Shown here one piece after another: positions 1-5,684 of a DNA stretch of 6,727 nucleotides. Every line of letters starts with the position of its first letter. The first letter of the stretch is position 1. A model generated the notes under the pieces. It did no database searches and was not told the DNA's origin. It saw only the letters and a program-made list of their open reading frames with translations. A program made the translations under genes and the position numbers. The DNA comes from an uncultured Limnohabitans sp. (GTDB taxonomy: Bacteria; Pseudomonadota; Gammaproteobacteria; Burkholderiales; Burkholderiaceae_C), in NCBI GenBank assembly GCA_937928195.1, contig CALEYZ010000063.1:1-6727 (forward strand). The letters are read 5' to 3'.

Positions 1-33
1 TTCATTCGCAAATTACATCATTAAAATGACCGA

Positions 34-1038
34 ATGCTAGATGATCGTGCCAAGTTATTGCTCAAAGCGCTGGTTGAACGCTACATTGCGGACGGCCAGC
101 CCGTGGGATCGCGCACGCTTTCCAAAGCCTCAGGCTTGGAATTGTCCCCTGCCACCATCCGAAATGTCATGTCTGACCTGGAAGAGTTGGGCCTGATTGC
201 CAGCCCGCATACATCGGCTGGCAGGATCCCCACCAATAGGGGTTATCGCCTATTCGTCGACACCATGCTGACGGTTCAGAAGGGTGAATTGCCAACCCAC
301 CGCCTAGCGCCCGACCAGCCGCAGAAGGTCATTGCCAACGCGGCCAACATGCTGTCCAGCTTGTCGCACTATGTGGGTGTGGTGATGGCGCCCAAGCGCG
401 CCTCGGTTTTCAGACACATTGAGTTTTTGCGTTTGTCTGAAAAACGCGTGCTCTTGATCATTGTCTCGCCCGAAGGCGACGTGCAAAACCGCGTCATCTT
501 TACCGAGGCCGACTACTCACAAAGCCAGCTCATTGAAGCGTCCAATTATTTGAACGCGCATTACGCAGGCATGGCCATTGAACAAGTGCGATTGCGCGTG
601 AAGCAAGAGCTGGTCAATTTGCAATCTGAAATTGCCAGCCTCATGCAGGCCGCTGTGCAAATGAGCTCAGAGGCCATGAGCGAAGATGAAGGCGATGTGG
701 TTATTTCTGGCGAGCGCAATTTGCTGTCGGTCAGCGACTTTTCTAGCGACATGGGCAATCTGCGTCAGGCCTTCGATTTGTTTGAGCAAAAAACACAGTT
801 GATGCGTTTGCTTGATGTGTCTAGTCAGGCCGATGGTGTGCGCATTTTCATTGGCGGCGAAAGCCAGTTTGTGCCCATGCAAGAGTTGTCTGTGGTCAGT
901 GCACCGTATGAGGTGGATGGCCATGTGGTGGGCACTTTGGGCGTCATTGGTCCTACACGCATGCCCTACGAGCGCATGATTCAAATTGTGGACATCACGT
1001 CCAAGATGGTGGGCAATGCTTTGAGTCAGTCGAAGTAA
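34..1038 (+). CDS. hrcA: Heat-inducible transcription repressor HrcA
   Basis: HrcA represses class I heat-shock genes (groESL, dnaK) in the cytoplasm by binding CIRCE operators; its folding depends on GroEL, which makes it a chaperone-level sensor. The 334-residue protein has the usual family length. Residues about 1-75 form the winged helix: a recognition-helix region around SPATIRNVMSDLEELGLI (38-55) followed by the wing SPHTSAGRIPTNRGYR (57-72), a family hallmark. The C-terminal dimerisation/GAF-like part ends with the conserved VGTLGVIGPTRMPYERMI block. The ATG at 34 gives the standard family start MLDDRAKLLLKALVERYI. An ATG at 26 is in another frame and stops after four codons. No Shine-Dalgarno is visible ahead of the start, and no CIRCE element lies in the 33 upstream bases, so its own regulation cannot be judged. 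The identification is firm. Confidence 0.96.
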   Translation: MLDDRAKLLLKALVERYIADGQPVGSRTLSKASGLELSPATIRNVMSDLEELGLIASPHTSAGRIPTNRGYRLFVDTMLTVQKGELPTHRLAPDQPQKVIANAANMLSSLSHYVGVVMAPKRASVFRHIEFLRLSEKRVLLIIVSPEGDVQNRVIFTEADYSQSQLIEASNYLNAHYAGMAIEQVRLRVKQELVNLQSEIASLMQAAVQMSSEAMSEDEGDVVISGERNLLSVSDFSSDMGNLRQAFDLFEQKTQLMRLLDVSSQADGVRIFIGGESQFVPMQELSVVSAPYEVDGHVVGTLGVIGPTRMPYERMIQIVDITSKMVGNALSQSK

Positions 1039-1058
1039 TTCGGGTTCTTGCTGAGCTC

Positions 1059-1108
1059 GCTGTGTGAGGATAACAAATCGTCACCCACCCACCCCATCCT
1101 CACACAGC
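1059..1108. repeat. 13-bp perfect inverted repeat downstream of hrcA
   Basis: The left arm GCTGTGTGAGGAT (1059-1071) is exactly repeated in inverted form as ATCCTCACACAGC (1096-1108), around a 24-base loop holding a C-rich CACCCACCCACCCC stretch. It begins 20 bases after the hrcA stop. In RNA it would be a stable hairpin that could protect or delimit the 3' end of the hrcA message. Neither strand has a T-run after the stem, so it is not a canonical intrinsic terminator. It could also be a protein-binding site or mark one edge of the inserted toxin-antitoxin segment. Confidence 0.6.
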
Positions 1109-1146
1109 TGCGAACAGCAATGTGGGTACTCAGAAGTGGCGTGCGC

Positions 1147-1176
1147 ATTGCAAGTTGGCGAAAACTTGATTGCAAG
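1147..1176. repeat. Direct repeat ATTGCAAG, 22-bp period, upstream of antitoxin promoter
   Basis: ATTGCAAG occurs at 1147-1154 and again at 1169-1176, 22 bases apart start to start, about two helical turns. Between and within them, CAAGTT (1151-1156) and AACTTG (1163-1168) form a 6-bp inverted repeat. The second copy ends 10 bases before the -35 box at 1187. The geometry suits a regulator binding one face of the helix, but the units are short and could be chance. Confidence 0.35.
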
Positions 1177-1186
1177 CAAATGTGTG

Positions 1187-1214
1187 TTGACTTGGACTTT
1201 TAAAAGACTATATT
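1187..1214 (+). promoter_or_regulatory. Sigma-70-type promoter of the toxin-antitoxin locus
   Basis: A -35 box TTGACT (1187-1192) and a -10 box TATATT (1209-1214), each one mismatch from consensus, are separated by 16 bases. The 24 bases that follow reach the antitoxin ATG at 1239 with a ribosome site AAGGCGGA (1226-1233). This is the best promoter match seen in the window and lies where a toxin-antitoxin promoter is expected. Confidence 0.72.
1197..1206. promoter_or_regulatory. Palindrome CTTTTAAAAG in promoter spacer, putative antitoxin operator
   Basis: CTTTTAAAAG is a perfect 10-bp palindrome lying wholly between the -35 and -10 boxes of the antitoxin promoter; a further G-C pair (1195/1208) matches outside one mismatch. 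Phd/YefM antitoxins are known to autorepress by binding palindromes over their own promoter, so this is the natural candidate operator. Its AT-rich composition means it could also arise by chance. Confidence 0.45.
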
Positions 1215-1238
1215 AGGTTCACTTTAAGGCGGACCATT

Positions 1239-1514
1239 ATGCTTACCACTGCTCAAATAAAGCCGATTAGCTACCTCAAGGCCAACGCTGCCGAGGTGTT
1301 GCAGCAACTCACGGAGTGCCGTGAGCCAATGGTCATCACTCAAAATGGCGAAGCCAAGGCAGTGATTCAAGATGTAGCTTCTTATGAAAAGACGCAGGAA
1401 ACTTTGGCTCTGCTCAAAATCCTTGCTATGGGGCAAGCAGATGTCGATGCTGGGCGTGTTCACACCATGGATGAGGTGATGGACATGATCCGCGCTAAAA
1501 AGAAAAACAAGTGA
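1239..1514 (+). CDS. Phd/YefM-type antitoxin (type II toxin-antitoxin)
   Basis: This 91-residue protein fits the Phd/YefM antitoxin family in length and layout. Residues about 5-50 (ISYLKANAAEVLQQL ... PMVITQNGEAKAVIQDVASYE) match the family pattern of a short N-terminal helix-strand fold that dimerises and binds operator DNA. Residues about 52-91 are a charged helical tail ending in a lysine-rich stretch, which in the family wraps the toxin and neutralises it. The ATG at 1239 has a ribosome site AAGGCGGA about 5-7 bases upstream and a promoter at 1187-1214. The stop TGA (1512-1514) overlaps the toxin start as TGATG, so the pair was translationally coupled. Because the toxin downstream is truncated, the antitoxin is probably an orphan. 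Family assignment is strong; the exact subfamily and partner specificity are not resolved. Confidence 0.9.
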   Translation: MLTTAQIKPISYLKANAAEVLQQLTECREPMVITQNGEAKAVIQDVASYEKTQETLALLKILAMGQADVDAGRVHTMDEVMDMIRAKKKNK

Positions 1515-1699
1515 TGGTGAGTCGGTTTGCTAACTCACATCAAATTCGCATTTCAACAGCTGCAGCCAAAGACATTCTTGAAATTTATGACTACGTTGTT
1601 GAATTCGATTCAGAAGCCAATGCAGATCGGTTGATTGCAAAACTCGCAGGCACAACGGTGCCTTCACACAATCCAAATCCAATGCTGCGCGCACCTTGA
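1514..1699 (+). pseudogene. Truncated ParE/RelE-family toxin remnant
   Basis: The frame starts at ATG 1514, sharing one base with the antitoxin stop (TGATG); a GTG at 1511 is a possible alternative start. The first ~45 residues, including QIRISTAAAKDILEIYDYV and the following helix (NADRLIAKLA), look like the N-terminal strand and first helix pair of a ParE/RelE toxin. Family members normally have about 90-105 residues, with the catalytic or gyrase-binding beta-sheet in the missing C-terminal half. From about 1649 the codons (GTTVPSHNPNPMLRAP) are simply the antisense of the fahA 3' end, and the frame stops at TGA 1697-1699. The product, if made, would be about 61 residues and is unlikely to be a working toxin. 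ParE versus RelE type cannot be settled from the remnant. Confidence 0.8.
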
Positions 1700-2925
1700 C
1701 GTGCACAGCTGCCCTTCAGGGTAATGCTGTCGCCATCCAACAAGAAAGTGCGTTGTTCGCCATTGGGCAGGCGAATGGCTTGCTTGCCGCCTTGGCTGAG
1801 CTCGAGCAAAGAGCCCGATTGCTCAATGCTGGGGCCCGACAAAGTGCCAGAACCAAATAAATCACCGGCTGACAAACTGCACCCATTCACGGTGTGGTGT
1901 GCCACCATTTGTGCCACGGTCCAGTAGGCGGCTTGCGCAAAGTTGGAGCGGCTGATGCACACAGGGGCTTCGCCGGCTTGGCGCATTTTGTCAGTTTGAA
2001 TCAGTACTTCCAGATCGATGTCTAACGCGCCTTGTGCTCGGTTGCTGGCGCTGTCTAAATAAGGCAGCGGCTGGGGGTCGCCTTCGGGTCTTGCAAACGG
2101 CAAGCGGAAGGGGGCCAATGCTTCCAGGGTGACGATCCACGGTGACAAGGTGCTGGCGAAATTTTTGGACAGGAAGGGCCCCAAGGGCTGGTATTCCCAT
2201 GCCTGAAAATCGCGCGCGCTCCAGTCGTTGAACAGGGTGATGCCAAACACGTGGTCTTCGGCTTCTTCAATGCCAATGGGCTGGCCTTGTGGGTTGGGGC
2301 GGCCCACCACAATGCCCAATTCCAATTCTAGGTCTAGCCTTTGCGAGGGGCTGAGTACGGGCGCATCGGCATCGGCGGCTTTGATTTGACCTGTGGGCCT
2401 GACAAAGCTTTTGCCACTGACTTGCAGCGTGGAGGCTCGGCCGTGGTACGCAATGGGCACCCACTTGTAGTTGGGTAAAAGCGGGTTGTCGGGTCGAAAC
2501 AATTTGCCAACAGCGGTCGCGTGGTGAATGCCAACATAAAAGTCGGAGTAGTCACGCGTGTCGCAAGGCAAGCCCAATCGGACATCGCTCAGGGCGTGCA
2601 GATGCGGTCGCCATGCGGCTTCAAGCGCACTGCCTTGTGTCAGCCCTTCACTCAAGGCTTTGCGCAAGGCCACGCGCGCCGGCTTGTCCAACTGAAGCAA
2701 CTGCTGCATGTCGCTGAAAGCGATCAGGCCTGTGGCATGCAAATCCAAAACGTGATCACCAATGGCCACACCGATGCGCCACGCAGAGTCTGCCTGCTGG
2801 TCTGCGGCCAATTGGAAGCGACCATAGGGCAGGTTCTGAATGGGGAAATCGGTGTCTGCTGTGTTGGCAGACGCCACCCAAGACTGCAGCTGCGGATTGT
2901 GGGTGGCATCGACAAGCGTCATCAT
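1591..2925 (-). CDS. fahA: Fumarylacetoacetase (fumarylacetoacetate hydrolase)
   Basis: Cytoplasmic enzyme of the last step of tyrosine breakdown, splitting 4-fumarylacetoacetate into fumarate and acetoacetate. Numbered from ATG 2925 (444 residues), the residues known from mouse FAH align: metal ligands D128 (SDFYVG), E200 and E202 (LELEL), D234 (NDWSARD); catalytic H135 (HHATAVG), R144, Y160 (AYHGRAS), K254 (LSKNF) and E375 (SLLELS). The SH3-like N-terminal domain covers about residues 1-118. A tandem ATG at 2922 would give the common family start MTL, and an in-frame TTG lies at 2931; no clear Shine-Dalgarno separates these choices. The conserved family end GTVVPA is reached at about residue 427. 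The last 17 residues (SFAINRSALASESNSTT) are antisense toxin DNA, so the native stop seems lost. It is the distal gene of an hpd-VOC-fahA cluster, 33 nt after the VOC gene. Confidence 0.95.
   Translation of the reverse strand: MMTLVDATHNPQLQSWVASANTADTDFPIQNLPYGRFQLAADQQADSAWRIGVAIGDHVLDLHATGLIAFSDMQQLLQLDKPARVALRKALSEGLTQGSALEAAWRPHLHALSDVRLGLPCDTRDYSDFYVGIHHATAVGKLFRPDNPLLPNYKWVPIAYHGRASTLQVSGKSFVRPTGQIKAADADAPVLSPSQRLDLELELGIVVGRPNPQGQPIGIEEAEDHVFGITLFNDWSARDFQAWEYQPLGPFLSKNFASTLSPWIVTLEALAPFRLPFARPEGDPQPLPYLDSASNRAQGALDIDLEVLIQTDKMRQAGEAPVCISRSNFAQAAYWTVAQMVAHHTVNGCSLSAGDLFGSGTLSGPSIEQSGSLLELSQGGKQAIRLPNGEQRTFLLDGDSITLKGSCARQGARSIGFGLCEGTVVPASFAINRSALASESNSTT
1642..1650. other. Recombination junction between toxin gene and fahA 3' end
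   Basis: Going rightwards on the plus strand, toxin-like coding ends near 1644-1648. On the minus strand, conserved fumarylacetoacetase sequence (EGTVVPA, 1645-1665) ends at the same place. The two family homologies stop within a few bases of one another on opposite strands, which points to a deletion or insertion breakpoint here. No insertion-sequence end, target-site duplication or long repeat is visible at the joint, so the event looks like illegitimate recombination. Confidence 0.65.
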
Positions 2926-2958
2926 GGGCAAAGGTGAGAAGTCTAGAAAAATAAAAGC

Positions 2959-3486
2959 TTATGAAGACTCGTGCATCCAGGCCGCATGCTTGGGTGCGCG
3001 CTTGGTTTTGCTCCACTCGTTCAACATGTCCCACTTCACATCGTCCAAGGTTTTGTACATCTCGGGCGTGCCAGTGTTGGTGGCCAATTCCAAGCGGTGA
3101 CCGTTGGGATCAAAGAAGTAAATGCTTTGGAATATGGTGTGGTTGATAGGACCAATGACCTCGATGCCATTGCCTACCAGTTTTTCTTTGGCAGCTAGCA
3201 AGGCTTCCATGCTGTCCACTTCAAAAGCCATGTGCTGCACCCATGCAGGGGTGTTTTCATCGCGGCCCATGGCTGGAGAGTTGGGTAGTTCAAAGAAGGC
3301 CATGACGTTGCCGCCCCCTGCATCCAAGAAGATGTGCATGTAGGGGTCGGGTGCTTTGGTGGAGGGCACCAAGTCTTCGGCAATGGCCAAGACAAAGTTC
3401 ATGTCCAAGTTTTTGGCATACCACTCGACAGTTTCTTTGGCATCTTTGCAGCGATAAGCCGCGTGGTGAATTCGACTGATTTTCAT
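2959..3486 (-). CDS. VOC (glyoxalase/bleomycin resistance/dioxygenase) family protein
   Basis: A 175-residue single-gene VOC protein with two beta-alpha-beta-beta-beta modules, about residues 4-66 and 80-136. Candidate metal ligands at family positions are H8 (IHHAAY), H85 (VQHMAFEV) and E133 in the typical C-terminal signature FDPNGHRLEL; E66 is a possible fourth. A helical tail of about 38 residues follows. The frame is open further upstream, but ATG 3486 is chosen because it is preceded by AAAGGAA at 5-nt spacing and gives a family-like start. The ribosome site overlaps the hpd stop codon, leaving a 10-nt gap, so translation is likely coupled to hpd. Its place between hpd and fahA implies a role in tyrosine/homogentisate breakdown, but the substrate is unknown; VOC members include lyases, isomerases and extradiol dioxygenases. 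The family call is firm, the function open. Confidence 0.88.
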   Translation of the reverse strand: MKISRIHHAAYRCKDAKETVEWYAKNLDMNFVLAIAEDLVPSTKAPDPYMHIFLDAGGGNVMAFFELPNSPAMGRDENTPAWVQHMAFEVDSMEALLAAKEKLVGNGIEVIGPINHTIFQSIYFFDPNGHRLELATNTGTPEMYKTLDDVKWDMLNEWSKTKRAPKHAAWMHESS

Positions 3487-3490
3487 GACG

Positions 3491-3500
3491 GTTCCTTTAG
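3491..3500 (-). promoter_or_regulatory. Ribosome binding site of the VOC gene overlapping the hpd stop
   Basis: On the minus strand this reads CTAAAGGAAC. It contains both the hpd stop codon TAA (3499-3497) and the AAAGGAA Shine-Dalgarno for the ATG at 3486. Ribosomes finishing hpd would stop on the VOC ribosome site, a strong sign of coupled translation, and it decides the VOC start. Confidence 0.75.
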
Positions 3501-4576
3501 GCGTCGATTTGGATGGCGCCGCGTCTAATTTGATCACGTTCCAAGGACTCAAACAATGCTTTGAAGTTGCCTTCGCCAAAGCCTTCATCGGCTTTGCGCT
3601 GGATGAATTCAAAAAACACGGGCCCCAACAAGGTTTGCGAGAAAATTTGCAACAACAAACGTTTTTCGCCATTGGCGGTAGAGCCGTCTAGCAAAATGCC
3701 GCGGGCTTGCAGTTCGGGCACGGGCTCGCCATGGCCTTTGAGCCGGTCTTCGAGCATCTCGTAGTAGATGTCGTTGGGCGCTGTCATCAGGGGAATGCCC
3801 GCCATTTGGAGAGAGTCAACGCTCTTCATCAGATCATCTGTGAGCAGCGCAATGTGCTGAATGCCTTCGCCGTTGAACTGCATCAAGAACTCTTCAATCT
3901 GGCCGCCGTTTTTGCCAGATTCTTCGTTCAGAGGAATGCGGATGAGGCCGTCAGGTGCCGTCATGGCACGGCTGGTGAGACCGGTGTGCGTACCCTTGAT
4001 GTCAAAGTAACGGATTTCACGGAAGTTAAAAATCTTCTCGTAAAAGCCACCCCAAAACGCCATGCGACCCTTGTACACGTTGTGCGTGAGGTGGTCGATG
4101 ATTTTGAAGCCGTGACCCACGGGGTGACGGTCGGCGCCTTCGATGAATTCAAAGTCGATGTCGTAGATGCTTTTGCCATCTTCGTAACGGTCGATCAGAT
4201 ACAAGGGGGCGCCGCCAATGCCTTTGATGGCAGGCAAACGCAACTCCATGGGGCCGGTGGGAATTTCAACGGGTTGCGCGCCCATCTCTAAAGCACGTGA
4301 ATACGCTTTGTGCGAGTCGCGAACACGGAAAGCCAACGCGCATGCGCAAGGTCCGTGCTCGGCGGCAAAGTAGCCTGCCAAGCTTTTGGGCTCGCGGTTG
4401 ACAATGAAATTGATGTCGCCTTGGCGGTACAGCACCACGTCTTTGGAGCGGTGTTTGGCCACCAAAGAGAAGCCCATTTTCTCGAACAAGGGTTCTAGAA
4501 CACCAGGGACAGGGGACGCAAATTCGACGAACTCGAAACCACACAAACCCATTGGGTTGTCAAACAAATCAGCCAT
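3497..4576 (-). CDS. hpd: 4-hydroxyphenylpyruvate dioxygenase
   Basis: A non-haem Fe(II) enzyme of the cytoplasm that turns 4-hydroxyphenylpyruvate and O2 into homogentisate and CO2, the second step of tyrosine breakdown after transamination. The 359-residue length and the start MADLFDNPMGLCGFEFVEFASP are typical of the Pseudomonas-type bacterial enzyme. Two VOC-fold halves are present, about residues 12-150 and 157-340. The iron ligands are H162 (DHLTHNVYKGRM), H241 (GEGIQHIAL) and E323 (GPVFFEFIQRK), one residue offset from the well-known H161/H240/E322 of the Pseudomonas fluorescens enzyme. The C-terminal gating helix GFGEGNFKALFESLERDQIRRG is intact. The ATG at 4576 has GGAGAG six bases upstream. 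It is the first gene of the hpd-VOC-fahA cluster, 124 nt downstream of the receptor gene. No truncation or missing key residue was seen. Confidence 0.97.
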   Translation of the reverse strand: MADLFDNPMGLCGFEFVEFASPVPGVLEPLFEKMGFSLVAKHRSKDVVLYRQGDINFIVNREPKSLAGYFAAEHGPCACALAFRVRDSHKAYSRALEMGAQPVEIPTGPMELRLPAIKGIGGAPLYLIDRYEDGKSIYDIDFEFIEGADRHPVGHGFKIIDHLTHNVYKGRMAFWGGFYEKIFNFREIRYFDIKGTHTGLTSRAMTAPDGLIRIPLNEESGKNGGQIEEFLMQFNGEGIQHIALLTDDLMKSVDSLQMAGIPLMTAPNDIYYEMLEDRLKGHGEPVPELQARGILLDGSTANGEKRLLLQIFSQTLLGPVFFEFIQRKADEGFGEGNFKALFESLERDQIRRGAIQIDA

Positions 4577-4645
4577 GAAGCTCTCCAGAAAAAATTAAAA
4601 CGCTTGCAAAAAAATCAGCAGCTTTTTCTGGGGGGCGAGCAGATG

Positions 4646-4666
4646 CGCCCGCGTGTGCTGCGGGCG
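4646..4666 (-). other. GC-rich hairpin in the 124-nt leader of hpd
   Basis: CGCCCGC (4646-4652) and GCGGGCG (4660-4666) form a perfect 7-bp stem with a 7-base loop, beginning 34 nt after the stop of the upstream receptor gene. A second stem, GGGCG (4633-4637) with CGCCC (4646-4650), uses part of the same arm and so excludes the first. On the minus strand no T-run follows either stem directly (the next bases are CCCAGAAAAAGC), so an intrinsic terminator is not established. It may end or stabilise the receptor transcript or shape the hpd leader. No convincing hpd promoter was found in 4577-4700. Confidence 0.45.
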
Positions 4667-4700
4667 AGGTGAATACCGACGATGAGGATTTGAATGCTCA

Positions 4701-5684
4701 TTAATCCAATTTGACGTTTGCTTTGGCCACCAGTTTCGCATATCTGTCTTGTTCTGTCTTCAAATATTGCGCAGCCACCTGCGGACTGGTGGGTGTGATG
4801 AAGTTGTCTTGCTTGGCCATGGCCGCTTTGACCGCGGGGTCATTGAAGGCCGTGGTGATGGCCTCATGCAAGCGTTTCACATGGGCTGCAGGCAATTTGG
4901 CAGGGCCAATGGCTGCAAACCAGCCGGCCACGTCGACCTCTGGGAAACCTTGCTCGGCAATGGTGGGCACATCGGGCAAAGAGGCTACACGTGACTTGTG
5001 CATCACCCCCATGGCGCGCAAAGCGCCGCTTTTGAGCTGGCCTTGTACAGCCGCCACGGCGGCCACACCCATTTCAACCTGGCCACTCATGAGGTCGGTG
5101 ATCATGGGGCCCATGCCTTTGTAGGGAATGTGGCGCACGTCCACGCCCACGGCATCGACAAACATTTCGCCCGCCAAGTGGATGATGGTGCCGTTGCCCG
5201 ACGAGGCGTAATTGAATTCACCAGGCTTGGCTTTGATCAGGGCGGCCAATTCTTTGGCATTCTTGGCGGGCACCTTGTTGGGGTTCACCACCAGCACAAA
5301 TGGCGACCCACCCACCACACTGATAGGCGTGATGTCGTTCAAGCTGTCGTAGGGAATTTTTTTGTAGACGCTGGGATTGACCGCATGGTTGTTGGAAATG
5401 AATGCGATGGCGTTGCCATCTGCCGCAGCTTTGACCAAGGCGGCGGTGCCTGGAATGCCACCAGCGCCTGCAATGTTTTCTATCACCACGGGTTGGTCAT
5501 TGAGGGCTTTGCTCAAAGCGCTTTGCACGGTGCGCACAATGGTGTCAACGCCAGAACCGGGCCCAACGGGCAAGATCACTTTGAGTGGGGCCGACTGTGC
5601 CCATGAGGCGGTGGGCAAGGCTACTCCAGAAGCAGTAGCGGCCAGCCAAGCCAAGGTGTTGCGGCGGTTCAAATGCGATGTCAT
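4701..5684 (-). CDS. Bug/TctC-family periplasmic substrate-binding protein
   Basis: Tripartite tricarboxylate transporter-type receptor (Bug family), 327 residues, the usual length. The N-terminus is an export signal: arginines 7-8, hydrophobic stretch about 10-26, and likely cleavage after ASWA (residue 29). The mature part shows the family pattern: PVGPGSGVDTIVR (39-51), the VVIENIAGAGGIPGT block (66-80), FNYASSGNGTIIHLAGEMF (157-175) and HIPYKGMGPMITDLMSGQVEMG (185-206). In the family these loops clamp a carboxylate or similar small ligand in the periplasm; the ligand here cannot be read from sequence. No membrane subunits (TctA/TctB) are in the window, as is common for the many orphan Bug receptors of Burkholderiales. 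The ATG overlaps the CoA-transferase stop by 4 nt (ATGA) and has AAGAGGAGA six bases upstream, so the two are co-translated. This suggests binding of an acid that is then handled as its CoA ester. Confidence 0.93.
   Translation of the reverse strand: MTSHLNRRNTLAWLAATASGVALPTASWAQSAPLKVILPVGPGSGVDTIVRTVQSALSKALNDQPVVIENIAGAGGIPGTAALVKAAADGNAIAFISNNHAVNPSVYKKIPYDSLNDITPISVVGGSPFVLVVNPNKVPAKNAKELAALIKAKPGEFNYASSGNGTIIHLAGEMFVDAVGVDVRHIPYKGMGPMITDLMSGQVEMGVAAVAAVQGQLKSGALRAMGVMHKSRVASLPDVPTIAEQGFPEVDVAGWFAAIGPAKLPAAHVKRLHEAITTAFNDPAVKAAMAKQDNFITPTSPQVAAQYLKTEQDRYAKLVAKANVKLD

Noticed and set aside
1..33. Possible start of a divergent nadK gene (minus-strand ATGAA at 5-1) and an AT-rich promoter-like stretch
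   Set aside because: nadK often lies next to hrcA in related bacteria, but five bases of coding sequence with no ribosome site cannot support a call, and no paired -35/-10 boxes are visible.
1063..1076. Resemblance of TGTGAGGATAACAA to the lac operator half TGTGAGCGGATAACAA
   Set aside because: Two bases are missing, the symmetric other half is absent and no LacI-regulated gene follows; it is better read as one arm of the local inverted repeat.
1081..1095. Possible G-quadruplex on the minus strand of the C-rich loop
   Set aside because: Only three G3 tracts are present in the loop; a fourth is missing, so a stable intramolecular quadruplex is not supported.
2521..2937. Plus-strand open frame of 138 codons opposite fahA
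   Set aside because: It is antisense to conserved Fah sequence, with no start signals or known domain.
3487..3672. Longer start for the VOC protein, giving 237 residues
   Set aside because: The extra 62 codons overlap the hpd 3' end in another frame and do not look like VOC sequence, while the ATG at 3486 has a good ribosome site.
3707..4291. Long plus-strand open frame of 194 codons opposite hpd
   Set aside because: It lies fully antisense to the well-conserved hpd gene, has no ribosome site or recognisable domain, and its openness follows from the codon bias of the minus strand.
4602..4627. AAAAAGCTGCTGATTTTTTT on the minus strand as an intrinsic terminator
   Set aside because: The A-run and T-run could pair, but there is no GC-rich stem between them, so it does not form a proper terminator hairpin.
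4998..5606. Plus-strand open frame of 202 codons, rich in His and Gly, opposite the Bug receptor gene
   Set aside because: It is the antisense shadow of a clear Bug-family gene; the odd composition reflects complemented codons rather than a real protein.
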